The position numbers and the translations under genes were made by a program. A model generated the notes under the pieces. That model was not told where the DNA came from. It saw only the letters and a list, made by a program, of their open reading frames with translations, and made no database searches. This document shows, piece after piece, positions 17,973 to 26,788 of a stretch of DNA of 64,000 bases. How positions within the stretch are numbered: position 1 is the stretch's first letter; each line of letters opens with the position of its first letter. This DNA comes from Hyphomicrobiales bacterium (lineage in GTDB: Bacteria > Pseudomonadota > Alphaproteobacteria > Rhizobiales > Xanthobacteraceae), in contig JAFKKM010000009.1 of NCBI GenBank assembly GCA_017305555.1, forward strand, positions 62,001 to 126,000. Direction: 5' to 3'.

Positions 17973-19970
17973 ATGGCTTTCCACATCTTTCGTCGCCAAG
18001 CCGTCTATTATTGGCGGCGCCGGATACCTCCCGCGCTTGCCAATTGCTTTCAGCGCCCGCATCTTTCGATAAGCCTGAGAACGACGAACCGTATGACGGC
18101 GCGTCACCTGGCCACCCGGCTCAATCTGATTCTGGATGATGTCGCGATGCTTCCCGACGGCGCCGATCCATATCTGTCGCGATCGCAAATTGAGACAATG
18201 CTCCATGCCATTGTCGAGCGGCACCTAGTTAAGCTCGACCGAGTAGCTTTTGCCGCTAAGAATTCGCTGGAGTTTGACCCGGAACAGGCACGAGCGGCCG
18301 ACAGACGGGCATTCTGGACCTACGCACTACTAGATGCCCAAGGTGTCACAGCGGTCGTGCGAACTGCGGATCGCAAACGCATGACTGACGACGGTCTCTC
18401 CGAAGCTGATATTGAGTCGGTCCAGAGCCATCTCGCCATGCTTCGCATCAACGAACTGATCCCTACCAAGCATCACATCCTTCAATCGTTGATCGAGGAC
18501 GTGGGCGCCAGCCCGACCGCCATGAATATGGCGGCGGCGCAGGGAACGTATTTTCGGGGAATGAAGCTGGCACTGGCCGAATCCGACCGGCGCTATGGCG
18601 GTAAGCGGATCGAAGACGAAGGGCTTGTAGACCGATTAGTCCTTGCCAAGGATCATTCTCCGAAGCCGAATGCGCCATCGCCCATCATGGATGCTGTGGA
18701 GACTCCTCTGAGCCTCCTGCCGACGACTGAACCTCCGGGTATCCGTCAATCTGTGACCGATCTTTTGCAGTTCACGGACCGGCTTGCGCAGCAACAGGTC
18801 GCAGATGGCAACTGGGACGCAAAGACCCAGCGCCAAGCGGAGAGCATTTCAAAACTGTTTGTAAAATTTATGTTTCAAGACCAGCGTATCCATGATCTCA
18901 GTGCGCTGCGCCAGGAGCACCTCGGTAAGTTCGTCGATTTCCTACGTTTCGAAATTTACAAGGACTACGGAAAATCGACGAAGGGCGAGCATCGGACCAT
19001 CGAGCAGCTCCGAGAACAAGGACAATCGGTAGAGAAAGCCAAACGCGGCATCGAGGGCGATACTCTCAACCGGCACCTGACTTTCCTCGGCCAGATCTTT
19101 GATTACGCTATTGCGCGGGGCGTGAAGAATCTAGAGGCCATCGATCTTACGAAGCTTCGCTCGAAGAACCGAAGCAAGAATAAGCGTGCTCGTGATGAAA
19201 GAGCGAAGTTGACCCTCGAAAGCGCAAGAGCAATCTTTCGCACGGCGCCGTTCATCAATTGCTCCGGTTGGGACAGACTTGGCAAGTGGGGCGAGGAAGG
19301 CGCCCAGCAAGTCTTTCATTGCGCGCTGTATTTCGTGCCACTCCTCATGTACTACACAGGTGCGCGACGCGAGGAACTTTGCGGCGCAATGCTGGACGAC
19401 ATCATCGTAGACCGCGAAGGATGCAGGCCTTACATTCACATCGCGGCTAACGAACAAAGACGGATAAAGAATCCGCAGTCCAAACGTAACATACCTCTTC
19501 ATCCGGAGTTACTTCGGCTGGGCTTTCTCGACTATATCAGCGCGATCAAATCGCTCGAGTATAAATTGCTCTTTCCGGACCTGTTCTCTCCTAGCAGTTC
19601 CTCCCCCTTGGGAAATCGCTTCTACAAGCTGTTTAAGCCTATTCTCACTTCAGCCGAAATTACAGAGGCCGGATTGGGTTCGCACGCCGTGCGCCATCTC
19701 TTCAATGCGCAGCTGAAGAAGCAGCGATTGACCGAAGAGGATCGTGCAGATCTCATGGGGCACGGGGGAAGCAGCGAAACGAGCGAGCGTTATTGTGAAC
19801 CACACGAACTCGAAACACTATATGAATTCGTCATGAAGCTTCCAGTGATTACGGATCATCTCGAGCCGCATGTCATCAATCTCATCCCCTGGATTAAGAA
19901 TCGGCAAGTAGCACCTTTTTCGCAACCCTCACGTTCAAAGCGTTCAAGCAACGTTGGTGTCGCTGGTTGA
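17973..19970 (+). CDS. Tyrosine recombinase / integrase of a genomic island
   Basis: 665 aa, long for an integrase. The N-terminus (FHIFRRQAVYYWRRRIP) is of the type found in large alphaproteobacterial site-specific integrases. The catalytic domain shows R465 in YYTGARREEL, a Lys region SKRNIPLH, H571-x-x-R574 in HAVRH, GHGG and the nucleophile Y607 in SERYCEP, so it looks active. ATG 17973 is used; TTG 17964 is also in frame. It sits 100 bp after tRNA-Gln in the direction usual for tRNA-borne islands. Base composition is visibly lower in GC than the flanking backbone. Confidence 0.93.
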   Translation: MAFHIFRRQAVYYWRRRIPPALANCFQRPHLSISLRTTNRMTARHLATRLNLILDDVAMLPDGADPYLSRSQIETMLHAIVERHLVKLDRVAFAAKNSLEFDPEQARAADRRAFWTYALLDAQGVTAVVRTADRKRMTDDGLSEADIESVQSHLAMLRINELIPTKHHILQSLIEDVGASPTAMNMAAAQGTYFRGMKLALAESDRRYGGKRIEDEGLVDRLVLAKDHSPKPNAPSPIMDAVETPLSLLPTTEPPGIRQSVTDLLQFTDRLAQQQVADGNWDAKTQRQAESISKLFVKFMFQDQRIHDLSALRQEHLGKFVDFLRFEIYKDYGKSTKGEHRTIEQLREQGQSVEKAKRGIEGDTLNRHLTFLGQIFDYAIARGVKNLEAIDLTKLRSKNRSKNKRARDERAKLTLESARAIFRTAPFINCSGWDRLGKWGEEGAQQVFHCALYFVPLLMYYTGARREELCGAMLDDIIVDREGCRPYIHIAANEQRRIKNPQSKRNIPLHPELLRLGFLDYISAIKSLEYKLLFPDLFSPSSSSPLGNRFYKLFKPILTSAEITEAGLGSHAVRHLFNAQLKKQRLTEEDRADLMGHGGSSETSERYCEPHELETLYEFVMKLPVITDHLEPHVINLIPWIKNRQVAPFSQPSRSKRSSNVGVAG

Positions 19971-20021
19971 TCTGTCATTTTATGTCGAGGACCATCCATG
20001 AACTGATGAATGGTGAGAACA

Positions 20022-20071
20022 CGGGAATCATAATCCTGGGGTCGGGGGTTCGAGTCCCTCTCCCGCTACCA
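20022..20071 (+). mobile_element. 3' half of a tRNA(CAT) gene: probable attachment-site remnant
   Basis: Anticodon stem CGGGA/TCCTG with loop ATCATAA (CAT anticodon), T arm GGGGG-TTCGAGT-CCCTC, acceptor 3' strand and CCA are all present. No D arm or 5' acceptor strand precedes it. Such 3' halves mark att sites left by elements that integrate in tRNA genes. It is not the tRNA-Gln at 17799, so it records a different integration or excision event. The antisense strand of this block produces a spurious ORF. Confidence 0.75.
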
Positions 20072-20449
20072 AAAAACTCCCGGAATTGGCATTTTTCAGC
20101 AAAGACAGGTCCGCCTCGTAGCAATTTCGTAGCACAGGCGCGGTTCTGCTTTGTTGAATCCTTGCTCGAACGGTGTCGCGTGCGTCTGCACTGACCCAAG
20201 AGTTGTTTGAGTTCGATGGATTCATTCAAAGCGGTAATTTCTTCCGCCGTGAGCTGCTTTTTGGTGTGGCTCGAAGTTCAGCCTTCCAATATGCCGATTC
20301 CGCCGAGACGCGGGTGCCCTTGGGCGCCTTCCCGGCTCCATTTCCGCCCGGCTTCGGACTCACCAGACATCTGACAGCAGGATCATACGCCCTACGGCCG
20401 GATTGGCAGTGTTGACCGAGGCTCGATACGACCGGCGACGGGCGGCGGG
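20072..20449. other. Degenerate gene fragment upstream of the SIR2 gene
   Basis: No intact gene. On the minus strand, pieces in different frames (GTRVSAESAYWKAEL and LTAEEITALNESIELKQLL) read like one small protein broken by a frameshift, i.e. decayed cargo. The promoter of the SIR2/ATPase operon must lie near 20300-20450; I see no clear -35/-10 pair. Confidence 0.4.
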
Positions 20450-22234
20450 TTGTGGACCCTTGAAGGATACAACCATCTCCTGCTATGTGCGCAAAGACTT
20501 CAAATTACCGGGGGAGCTGTGCCAGCAGCCTGGGACATCACCATCTTGGAAACGCTTGCGCTGCTCGATGCGCCGCTGCGGGAATTCGCTGAGGGGGTCG
20601 CCGAGGATAGCTATGCTGTCTGGCTCGGTGCCGGAATTTCGCTTGGTAAGTTGCCTGGATTGCAGGGCGTCGCGGAGGCCGTTCTTGAGCACGTTCGATC
20701 TCAGATCGATCACACCAATCCCGACTGCGCGTTCAAGCTCTGCCTCGATAATATGCTGGCCTTGGTTGTTCTCAATAACGTACAGCGGGCCGAAGTCGAC
20801 TACGCAGCGCCTGCAGCGTCGTGGCCGCCGATAGACGAGATCAGGAAACAGTTGGTTAGCCGCTATGGCACCATGCTCGACCAGGCGCCCGCGACCAAAC
20901 CTCTCGACTATCTCGTTTGGGAAGGTGTGCAGGTGGTGGCGCGCTACGCCAATCCCGCGACCACTCCAGGCCCCGAACATCTGGGACTCGCCGCGCTTAT
21001 TATGGAAGGCGTCGCTTCCGACTCCAGCAGCGCTAATTGGGACGATCTGATCGAGAAGGCGGTGCGAATCCTCGATGGACCAACATCGTCCGTGCTGCAG
21101 GTGCGCGTTCTCCCAGGTGACGTTCAGAATAACGTCCGAAGGGCGCGCCTTTACAAGTTTCACGGCTGCGCGGCATTGGCCGGGCATAACGAAGCCGTGT
21201 ACCGCCCTCGAATCGTGGCCCGCGAAGCCCAGATTCATGGTTGGGCCGATAAGCCGGAGAACCAAGTCATCGCGGGCAAGCTCTTGGACCTGGCCATTTC
21301 CAAGGCGACTTTAATGCTTGGGTTATCGGCGCAAGACACAAATATTCAGGAGGTGTTCGTTAAGGCGAGCACGCAGCTCCCAGCATCGTTTCCCACGCAT
21401 CCTCCCGCAGTAGTGGTTTCCGAGAACAGCGTCGGCACGCATCAGCGCAGCCTTCTCCAAAACTTCTACCGCAACGACTACGAGGGGCAAACCGCCCAAA
21501 TCAACGCGGCTTCGCTCGTTAAATCTTACGCGCGCTCCCTGTTGCCATCCCTATGGCTTCACGTTCTGTGTGCCAAGCTCGCGGCCCTGGTCGATAGAGC
21601 AACTCCGGCATTGATACCGGCGGACAGAGATCGGCTCCGCTTTGGCTTGGTGAGGCTCAGGAACCTGGCAGCCGGTGCCGCCGACCCGAACGATCACGAG
21701 AGCTTTATGCTGAAGGCGTTGCACGTAGCTGGCCGCGCCTTGCGGCTTTTTACTCGTGGACGTCTCCCTGCTGCTGGGCACGGAATATACACATCTCTCT
21801 CCGACAAGGGCCTCACACAGACCTTGGCGGACCCGCATCTAGATACGGATGGGCTGGTCGAACTCTCGCTCGCACTCGGCCTGATCGGTTGCGGAGTGCA
21901 GGAGGGGCATTGGACCTGTGTTGCAAACGATACTGCCAGCATGAAGGCGGGCGCCATCGCGCTGTCGGGCGTAACCGGTCAGTCTGAGGTCTTCTTCGCA
22001 GCGAGCGCGCATGCTGCAGCGCAAATATTCGCGCAAGGACACGTTGCCGATGATGACGACGCCATCATGATCCACAGTTTTGAGGTCCCTGCGCGAGCGG
22101 CGCGCCATCCTACAAGCGCACCTGGCCGAACGGGGAAGCTTTCACTGCGAGAATTCAGTGTCTCTTCTGTCGCGAGAAATGCGATAAGTCTCGACACGCT
22201 ACTGAAGCAGTTTAAGGCGGAGATGGTGCTTTGA
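20450..22234 (+). CDS. SIR2-domain protein, candidate effector of a three-gene defence system
   Basis: 594 aa. The SIR2-like NAD-binding signature is clear: GAGIS at 60-64, NWDDLIEKA near 196-204 (the TTNxDxxiE equivalent), catalytic-type histidine H238 in YKFHGC, and LGLSAQDTNIQ at 290-300. About 290 further residues follow without a recognised domain. SIR2 proteins in bacterial defence deplete NAD+ when a sensor detects phage; that role is inferred from family and context. No ATG is in frame after the upstream stop at 20372; TTG 20450 is the only good start. Its stop overlaps the next gene by 4 bases. Confidence 0.8.
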   Translation: MWTLEGYNHLLLCAQRLQITGGAVPAAWDITILETLALLDAPLREFAEGVAEDSYAVWLGAGISLGKLPGLQGVAEAVLEHVRSQIDHTNPDCAFKLCLDNMLALVVLNNVQRAEVDYAAPAASWPPIDEIRKQLVSRYGTMLDQAPATKPLDYLVWEGVQVVARYANPATTPGPEHLGLAALIMEGVASDSSSANWDDLIEKAVRILDGPTSSVLQVRVLPGDVQNNVRRARLYKFHGCAALAGHNEAVYRPRIVAREAQIHGWADKPENQVIAGKLLDLAISKATLMLGLSAQDTNIQEVFVKASTQLPASFPTHPPAVVVSENSVGTHQRSLLQNFYRNDYEGQTAQINAASLVKSYARSLLPSLWLHVLCAKLAALVDRATPALIPADRDRLRFGLVRLRNLAAGAADPNDHESFMLKALHVAGRALRLFTRGRLPAAGHGIYTSLSDKGLTQTLADPHLDTDGLVELSLALGLIGCGVQEGHWTCVANDTASMKAGAIALSGVTGQSEVFFAASAHAAAQIFAQGHVADDDDAIMIHSFEVPARAARHPTSAPGRTGKLSLREFSVSSVARNAISLDTLLKQFKAEMVL

Positions 22235-22803
22235 CCGAAACGACGCCCGTTGAGCGAGTGGCGCGTACGCTGGAGGATGCGAGCTTCCGGCGCATGCCGA
22301 CACCGTTGGAGATCGCGGGCGTTACTTTCGATGCAGCTGCCTCGTTCGTCGGAACTCCACCTTCGCCTGACCTGGTATTGGTCGGCGATACAACCCTCCA
22401 GACCTCTCGCGACCTCCAACGAATTGTCGAAGGCGTCGGGCGCGCTCTCGATGTCATGAGGTCCCGCCGGCCACTCACTCTCGTCCTTGTTGGGCCTCGA
22501 CTAGACTCCAACGCGATCACATCTCTGTCTCGGTATGCGCGAGTTCTTCCCGTCGGGGAGTCCGCAGATGCGGCTAACTTATCGAATTGGCTCGCAGTAT
22601 TGTTGCCCTTACAATTACCGCGGCCCGCTGAGGCCCGCGGGATCGATACCCTTCAAGCGCTACGCAGCACGGTCGATCCAGTAGCACGGGAGTTCATCGA
22701 TTTGACTTTGACCGATCCGCAGAGCATCGCCCAGCGGTTCGTTGATCTGGTGGAAGAGCCGTTCTCCGAGGACGATACGTCTGACCAGGGACTTGATAAT
22801 TGA
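22231..22803 (+). CDS. Unrecognised 190-aa protein between SIR2 and ABC ATPase genes
   Basis: Starts TTG 22231 inside the SIR2 stop (TTGA overlap) and itself ends in a TTGA overlap with the ATPase gene, so translation is coupled on both sides. I recognise no family. Predicted alternation of strands and helices (FDAAASFVG, PDLVLVGDT, PLTLVLVG) suggests an alpha/beta core. An inactive restriction-endonuclease-like fold is possible because no E/DxK motif is seen. The acidic tail ends EEPFSEDD. Position and size match the 'middle component' of ABC-three-component conflict systems. Confidence 0.7.
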   Translation: MTETTPVERVARTLEDASFRRMPTPLEIAGVTFDAAASFVGTPPSPDLVLVGDTTLQTSRDLQRIVEGVGRALDVMRSRRPLTLVLVGPRLDSNAITSLSRYARVLPVGESADAANLSNWLAVLLPLQLPRPAEARGIDTLQALRSTVDPVAREFIDLTLTDPQSIAQRFVDLVEEPFSEDDTSDQGLDN

Positions 22804-25226
22804 GCGCCCGACTAAAATCGTTGGTCGTAGAGGACTTCCGCAGCATCCGCGGCACGCAGCGCATTTCGCTCGATGCGTCCACCGTGCTCATTCACGGCCC
22901 AAACGGAATGGGCAAAACGAGCTTGCTCTCAGCCATTGAGTTTGGCCTGACAGGTGCGGTCGCATCGCTCGGAAGATTCGATCCCGGGTATCTGGAGCAT
23001 CTACCTCATAAGAAAAGTCCGACTGGCAAGTGTCGGGTTTCGATCGAGGTTGACGGCTTACCCAGCAGCTCGACTGAGGTGGCCACCGACGGCAAGCAGG
23101 TTCTAGGCAAGGGTCTCCTCTCCGGAGATCTCGTTCGGCTTTTCAGCGAGCGGTGCTACCTACCTCAAGCGGCACTTGGTCGTTTGCTTGAGATTTACGA
23201 GCATCAAGACACCCGTCGGAGCGACTCTCCTCTCACTCGGTTCGTCAAGGAACTTCTCGGCCTTGAGGCGCTGGATGCGCTCATTGACGGCCTACATGCG
23301 AGCGGCGACGTTCGACGCCTGCGAGAGAAGGCACCCAAGTTCTGGTCCGCAAGATCTGGCACCGCCGATTTGGTGGCAAAAGTTAAAACAGCAACGGATG
23401 TCGTAACTGCATTAGGGCAGACCGTGGCTGACCTTGAAGCGCAGCTGCGAGACGATCTCGGTAGTTTCGCTGAGCTCACGGTCGAGATTGAACCGAAGAC
23501 ACTAAAGCCGCTGCTCGATCGGGAGATCGAACGCATAGAGGAACGACTATCAGCCTTGGCGCTTCGCCGTCGCGACCTCGCCGCAGCAGAAGCTCAGCTG
23601 AAGGCTGCGTCCCAAGCCGACGGCGGACAGCGGGAAGCCGCTGAGGCAGCGTCCGCTGCTGCTCAGTCAGCTCTTTCTAAGTGGCAAGCCGGTCTTGGAG
23701 CGGACCTTCAAAACCTGTTTGCCGCGATCGGGAAGCGGCTTCCTGGGATTTCAGTAAACGTCGCCGATCCGGCCGCCGTCCATGCCAATGCCACCTCAGC
23801 TGTCGTGACGCAGTTGCAGCGGATACAAGCGATCGTCCTGCAAAGTGCCGAAGACGACAAGGCACTGTTGGACATAGAAGAGGCAATCCGACAAGGAACG
23901 TCCCGCCTTTCCTCCATCGATAAGGAACTGGAACGGGACCAAGGCGCTAATCAGGAACTCGCCCAGGCTCTTACCGCCATATCGTCTCACATTGACGGCG
24001 AAATCTGCCCGGTTTGTAATCGCGATTTCAGCGAAATCTCCGAGATACCCCTTGCAGCCCACGTCTCCGAAGAAGTCCAACGACTAATCGCAGCAGCCGG
24101 CCGCGTCCAGGCTTTGGTGCGCGATCGCTCCTCCACGTCGGCAGCGATCTTGCAAACGCAGCGGCGCCAAACGGAACTAACCGCAAGACGGCTCTCGGAC
24201 GCTCAACGAGACCAGAATAAACTGGACCTCGCTCAGTTCTCTGAGTGGAAGACGGCCCTCTCGACTCTGACCGAGGCCGCTTCACAGGGCTCGCGCCTTC
24301 AAAGAGAAGCATCTGGCACAGCCGGACAACTTTCGGTCCTGACGACACAACAAGCTGGCGTTCGCGGCTTGCGAGCGGAACTTGTGCAACACGCCCGGGC
24401 GATTGGAATCTCGTCGCCCACGGCGGACGAACCTCTCAAGGCCGCATCAGCTAGACTCATCGCCGAAGTTCAGCGCCAGGAGGAGGCGCTGCGCGCGACC
24501 CTGTCCCACCATCATCTCAGTATAGAACGGCTTGCCGAGCTAACGCGGTGCCGGAGGGATCATGAGGAGGCCGTGGCCAAGCTGGCGGAAACTGCAGCAC
24601 TTCAAACCAAGAGCAGCAACCAGCGCGAGGAAGCTGAGCGGCGCATCGCGGTAGCGAAGGACCTGATGAACAAGGCTCAAGGTCTCAGAACGGAGAAGGT
24701 TCGTCAGGTCTTCAATGACGAACTCAATGCGGTCTGGCGGGACCTGTTCATCCGCCTGGCGCCCGAGGAAGAGTTCGTGCCCGAATTCGCGCTTCCCTCA
24801 TCCGGAAACGGAGCAGTCGAGGCAGTGCTCGAAACACGCTATCGATCGGGGGGCAAGGGTGGAAATCCACGCGCGATGCTCAGTGCAGGCAACCTCAATA
24901 CCGCAGCTTTGACCCTCTTCATGGCGTTGAACTTATCCGTCAGCCCGGCCTTGCCTTGGCTTATCATCGACGATCCGGTGCAGAGCATGGACGACGTCCA
25001 TATCGCTCAATTCGCAGCGTTGCTACGGGCCCTAAAGCGTGAGGGCCGCCAAGTAATACTCGCGGTCCACGATCGGCAGCTATTCGACTACCTCGCACTT
25101 GAGTTGAGCCCAACGTTTAACGGCGATCGACTCATTACGATCGAACTCGGCCGTAGCGCTGATGGAATGACTACCGCGCCATGGACGCCGAGATTCTTCG
25201 AGCCTGACAAGGCGATTGCGGCCTAA
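22800..25226 (+). CDS. Rad50/SMC-like ABC ATPase of the defence operon
   Basis: 808 aa. Walker A GPNGMGKTS at 33-41, long coiled-coil arms either side of a hook with C403-PV-C406 (zinc-hook-like), ABC signature LSAGN at 694-698, and Walker B LIIDDPVQSMDD at 721-732, followed by the His-switch region ILAVHDRQLF. The architecture is that of Rad50/SbcC-like sensors in bacterial conflict systems (AAA_23 group). TTG start with TTGA overlap. It most likely senses invading DNA and licenses the SIR2 effector. Confidence 0.88.
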   Translation: MSARLKSLVVEDFRSIRGTQRISLDASTVLIHGPNGMGKTSLLSAIEFGLTGAVASLGRFDPGYLEHLPHKKSPTGKCRVSIEVDGLPSSSTEVATDGKQVLGKGLLSGDLVRLFSERCYLPQAALGRLLEIYEHQDTRRSDSPLTRFVKELLGLEALDALIDGLHASGDVRRLREKAPKFWSARSGTADLVAKVKTATDVVTALGQTVADLEAQLRDDLGSFAELTVEIEPKTLKPLLDREIERIEERLSALALRRRDLAAAEAQLKAASQADGGQREAAEAASAAAQSALSKWQAGLGADLQNLFAAIGKRLPGISVNVADPAAVHANATSAVVTQLQRIQAIVLQSAEDDKALLDIEEAIRQGTSRLSSIDKELERDQGANQELAQALTAISSHIDGEICPVCNRDFSEISEIPLAAHVSEEVQRLIAAAGRVQALVRDRSSTSAAILQTQRRQTELTARRLSDAQRDQNKLDLAQFSEWKTALSTLTEAASQGSRLQREASGTAGQLSVLTTQQAGVRGLRAELVQHARAIGISSPTADEPLKAASARLIAEVQRQEEALRATLSHHHLSIERLAELTRCRRDHEEAVAKLAETAALQTKSSNQREEAERRIAVAKDLMNKAQGLRTEKVRQVFNDELNAVWRDLFIRLAPEEEFVPEFALPSSGNGAVEAVLETRYRSGGKGGNPRAMLSAGNLNTAALTLFMALNLSVSPALPWLIIDDPVQSMDDVHIAQFAALLRALKREGRQVILAVHDRQLFDYLALELSPTFNGDRLITIELGRSADGMTTAPWTPRFFEPDKAIAA

Positions 25227-25475
25227 CCGGGCGGCGACCGTCGACGTGATCTTGATGGCGAGCACGGGCTGATGAGGGTCCGAGCCTCAAAGGTGCCTGG
25301 ACCTTCAATTCCGATGACGACGTCGCGCCAAATATCACGCCACCCGCGCTCGTCTCCGCAATCCCGCTCCGACGAGACGAGCGCTACCGTCAAACCACGC
25401 CGCGCAATGGAGTGGGCCCCTGCAATGTTCTCCGCGCGGACTATGTTCTATATCCGGACATGCATCTTCTCCATT
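25227..25475. other. Island right flank, no gene recognised
   Basis: About 250 bp with no convincing frame on either strand, between the ATPase gene and the truncated dehydrogenase. It is a likely island/backbone junction. I did not find a copy of the tRNA-Gln 3' end here by eye. Confidence 0.4.
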
Positions 25476-25995
25476 TTACAGCCGCAGCAGCGTCTTGATG
25501 GCACGGCGCTCATCCATCGCCTTGTAGCCTTCGGCCACCTGGTCGAGCGGAAGCGTCAGATCGAAGACCTTGCCGGGATTGATCTTCCTCTCGAGTACGA
25601 GGTCGATCAGCTTCGGCAGATAGCGCCGCACGGGAGCGGGACCGCCATGCAGATGGACATGCGCGAAGAACAATTGCTCGCCGTCCAGTTCGACGCCGCG
25701 CGGGGCGCCGACATAGGAGGTGTAGCCGCCCTTGCGCGTGGTATGGATCGCCTGCAACATCGATTGCTGCGTGCCGACGCATTCCAGCACGCTGTCCGCG
25801 CCGATGCCGCCCGTCATCTCCATGATGCGGGCCACACCCTCGTCGCCGCGTTCGGTTACGATGTCGGTCGCACCGAACTCGCGGGCGAGTTTCTGCCGTA
25901 CCTCATGACCGCTCATCGCGATGATCCGTTCGGCGCCCATCTGTTTGGCCGACTGCACGGCCATCTGGCCGACCGCGCCGTCCCCGACAGCATAC
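25476..25995 (-). pseudogene. Zinc-type alcohol dehydrogenase, C-terminal half only
   Basis: Begins abruptly inside the NAD-binding domain at VGDGAVGQMAVQSAKQMGAE and continues normally to the family's C-terminus (NPGKVFDLTLPLDQVAEGYKAMDERRAIKTLLRL). The N-terminal catalytic zinc domain (about 170 residues) is missing, and the sequence on the minus strand before 25995 is unrelated. It is the victim of a deletion or of the island's arrival. Confidence 0.85.
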
Positions 25996-26266
25996 TCTGA
26001 TTCAGCTCGATTCCGCCAATATCAACTTGGTCGGTATATTTGCCGCGTGGACCAAGTATGACTACGCGCGCAAATCCCATCGAAGAATAACCACTCCTCG
26101 GAGTATGTGCGCCCAATATGCGTCCACCCGTGACAACCTGTAGATTGCCAAACCCTCATAAGTGCCGGTAGGTAGATATCCCATTCCTTCACTTTCCACT
26201 CGGAGCGGTCTGGTTGCCGAGACCTCCGGACCTTTCTTTGTCGATGGTCATTTCTAATAGTATTAC
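25996..26266. other. Unassigned sequence between the dehydrogenase remnant and the MaoC gene
   Basis: 270 bp. Short open frames on the minus strand match nothing I recognise; probably scrambled remnants. AT content is higher than in the adjacent operon. Confidence 0.4.
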
Positions 26267-26788
26267 TCATCGCCCAACGACACGGCCTTCGTTAGCCTGA
26301 AAGATATCTGCACGCTGCGATGTCAATATCTTCTGTCCAGACGCCAATTCGAGATCGCACACCGCATCGACCTGCACGAAACCCCGACGCTGCTTGACCA
26401 GCGTCAGCCGCGCGCGAAGTCGGAACGCATCGCCAGGGTGAACAGCGTGACGAAACCTGACGTTACGGATTGTCGCGGATTGTCCCTGCTCCGAACCTGT
26501 CACCTGATAGGTCTCCTGAAGCAGACCCGGCACGAGGGCGAGAAGAAGCTGGCCGGGTACGATCGTCTTTGCTCCCGGCAACTCGCGTGCCGCCCGCGCG
26601 ACATCGGTGTGAATCCAGTTGCGGTCGCCGGTCAACGCAACGAAGCGATCAATCTCGTCCTGCGTCACCGCGAGCCATCGTCCCGGTGCGAAGTCGCGAT
26701 CGAGATGGGCTGCAAGTTCGATCGCACTCGCGACACGCAGCAGTGTATTCACACTCGGCGATGCATGCTCACGCTCCGCTTCGCTCAT
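26267..26788 (-). CDS. MaoC-like hot-dog hydratase
   Basis: 173 aa. The hydratase-2 type motif is present as D-x-x-x-x-H in TGDRNWIHTDVARA, with a following glycine-rich PGQLLLALVPGL, consistent with R-specific enoyl-CoA hydration. It is the last gene of the operon that begins with bioM; its start overlaps the thiolase stop (ATGA). It probably hydrates the enoyl-CoA made by the operon's other enzymes. Confidence 0.85.
   Translation of the reverse strand: MSEAEREHASPSVNTLLRVASAIELAAHLDRDFAPGRWLAVTQDEIDRFVALTGDRNWIHTDVARAARELPGAKTIVPGQLLLALVPGLLQETYQVTGSEQGQSATIRNVRFRHAVHPGDAFRLRARLTLVKQRRGFVQVDAVCDLELASGQKILTSQRADIFQANEGRVVGR

Noticed and set aside
19975-20229. Apparent small protein containing GRGTRTPDPRIMIP on the minus strand
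   Set aside because: This string is the antisense translation of the tRNA(CAT) half, a frequent database artefact.
25227-26266. Right att site as a copy of the tRNA-Gln 3' end
   Set aside because: I searched by eye for CCCGCCCCAGCCA and close variants and found none, so the right border is left undefined.
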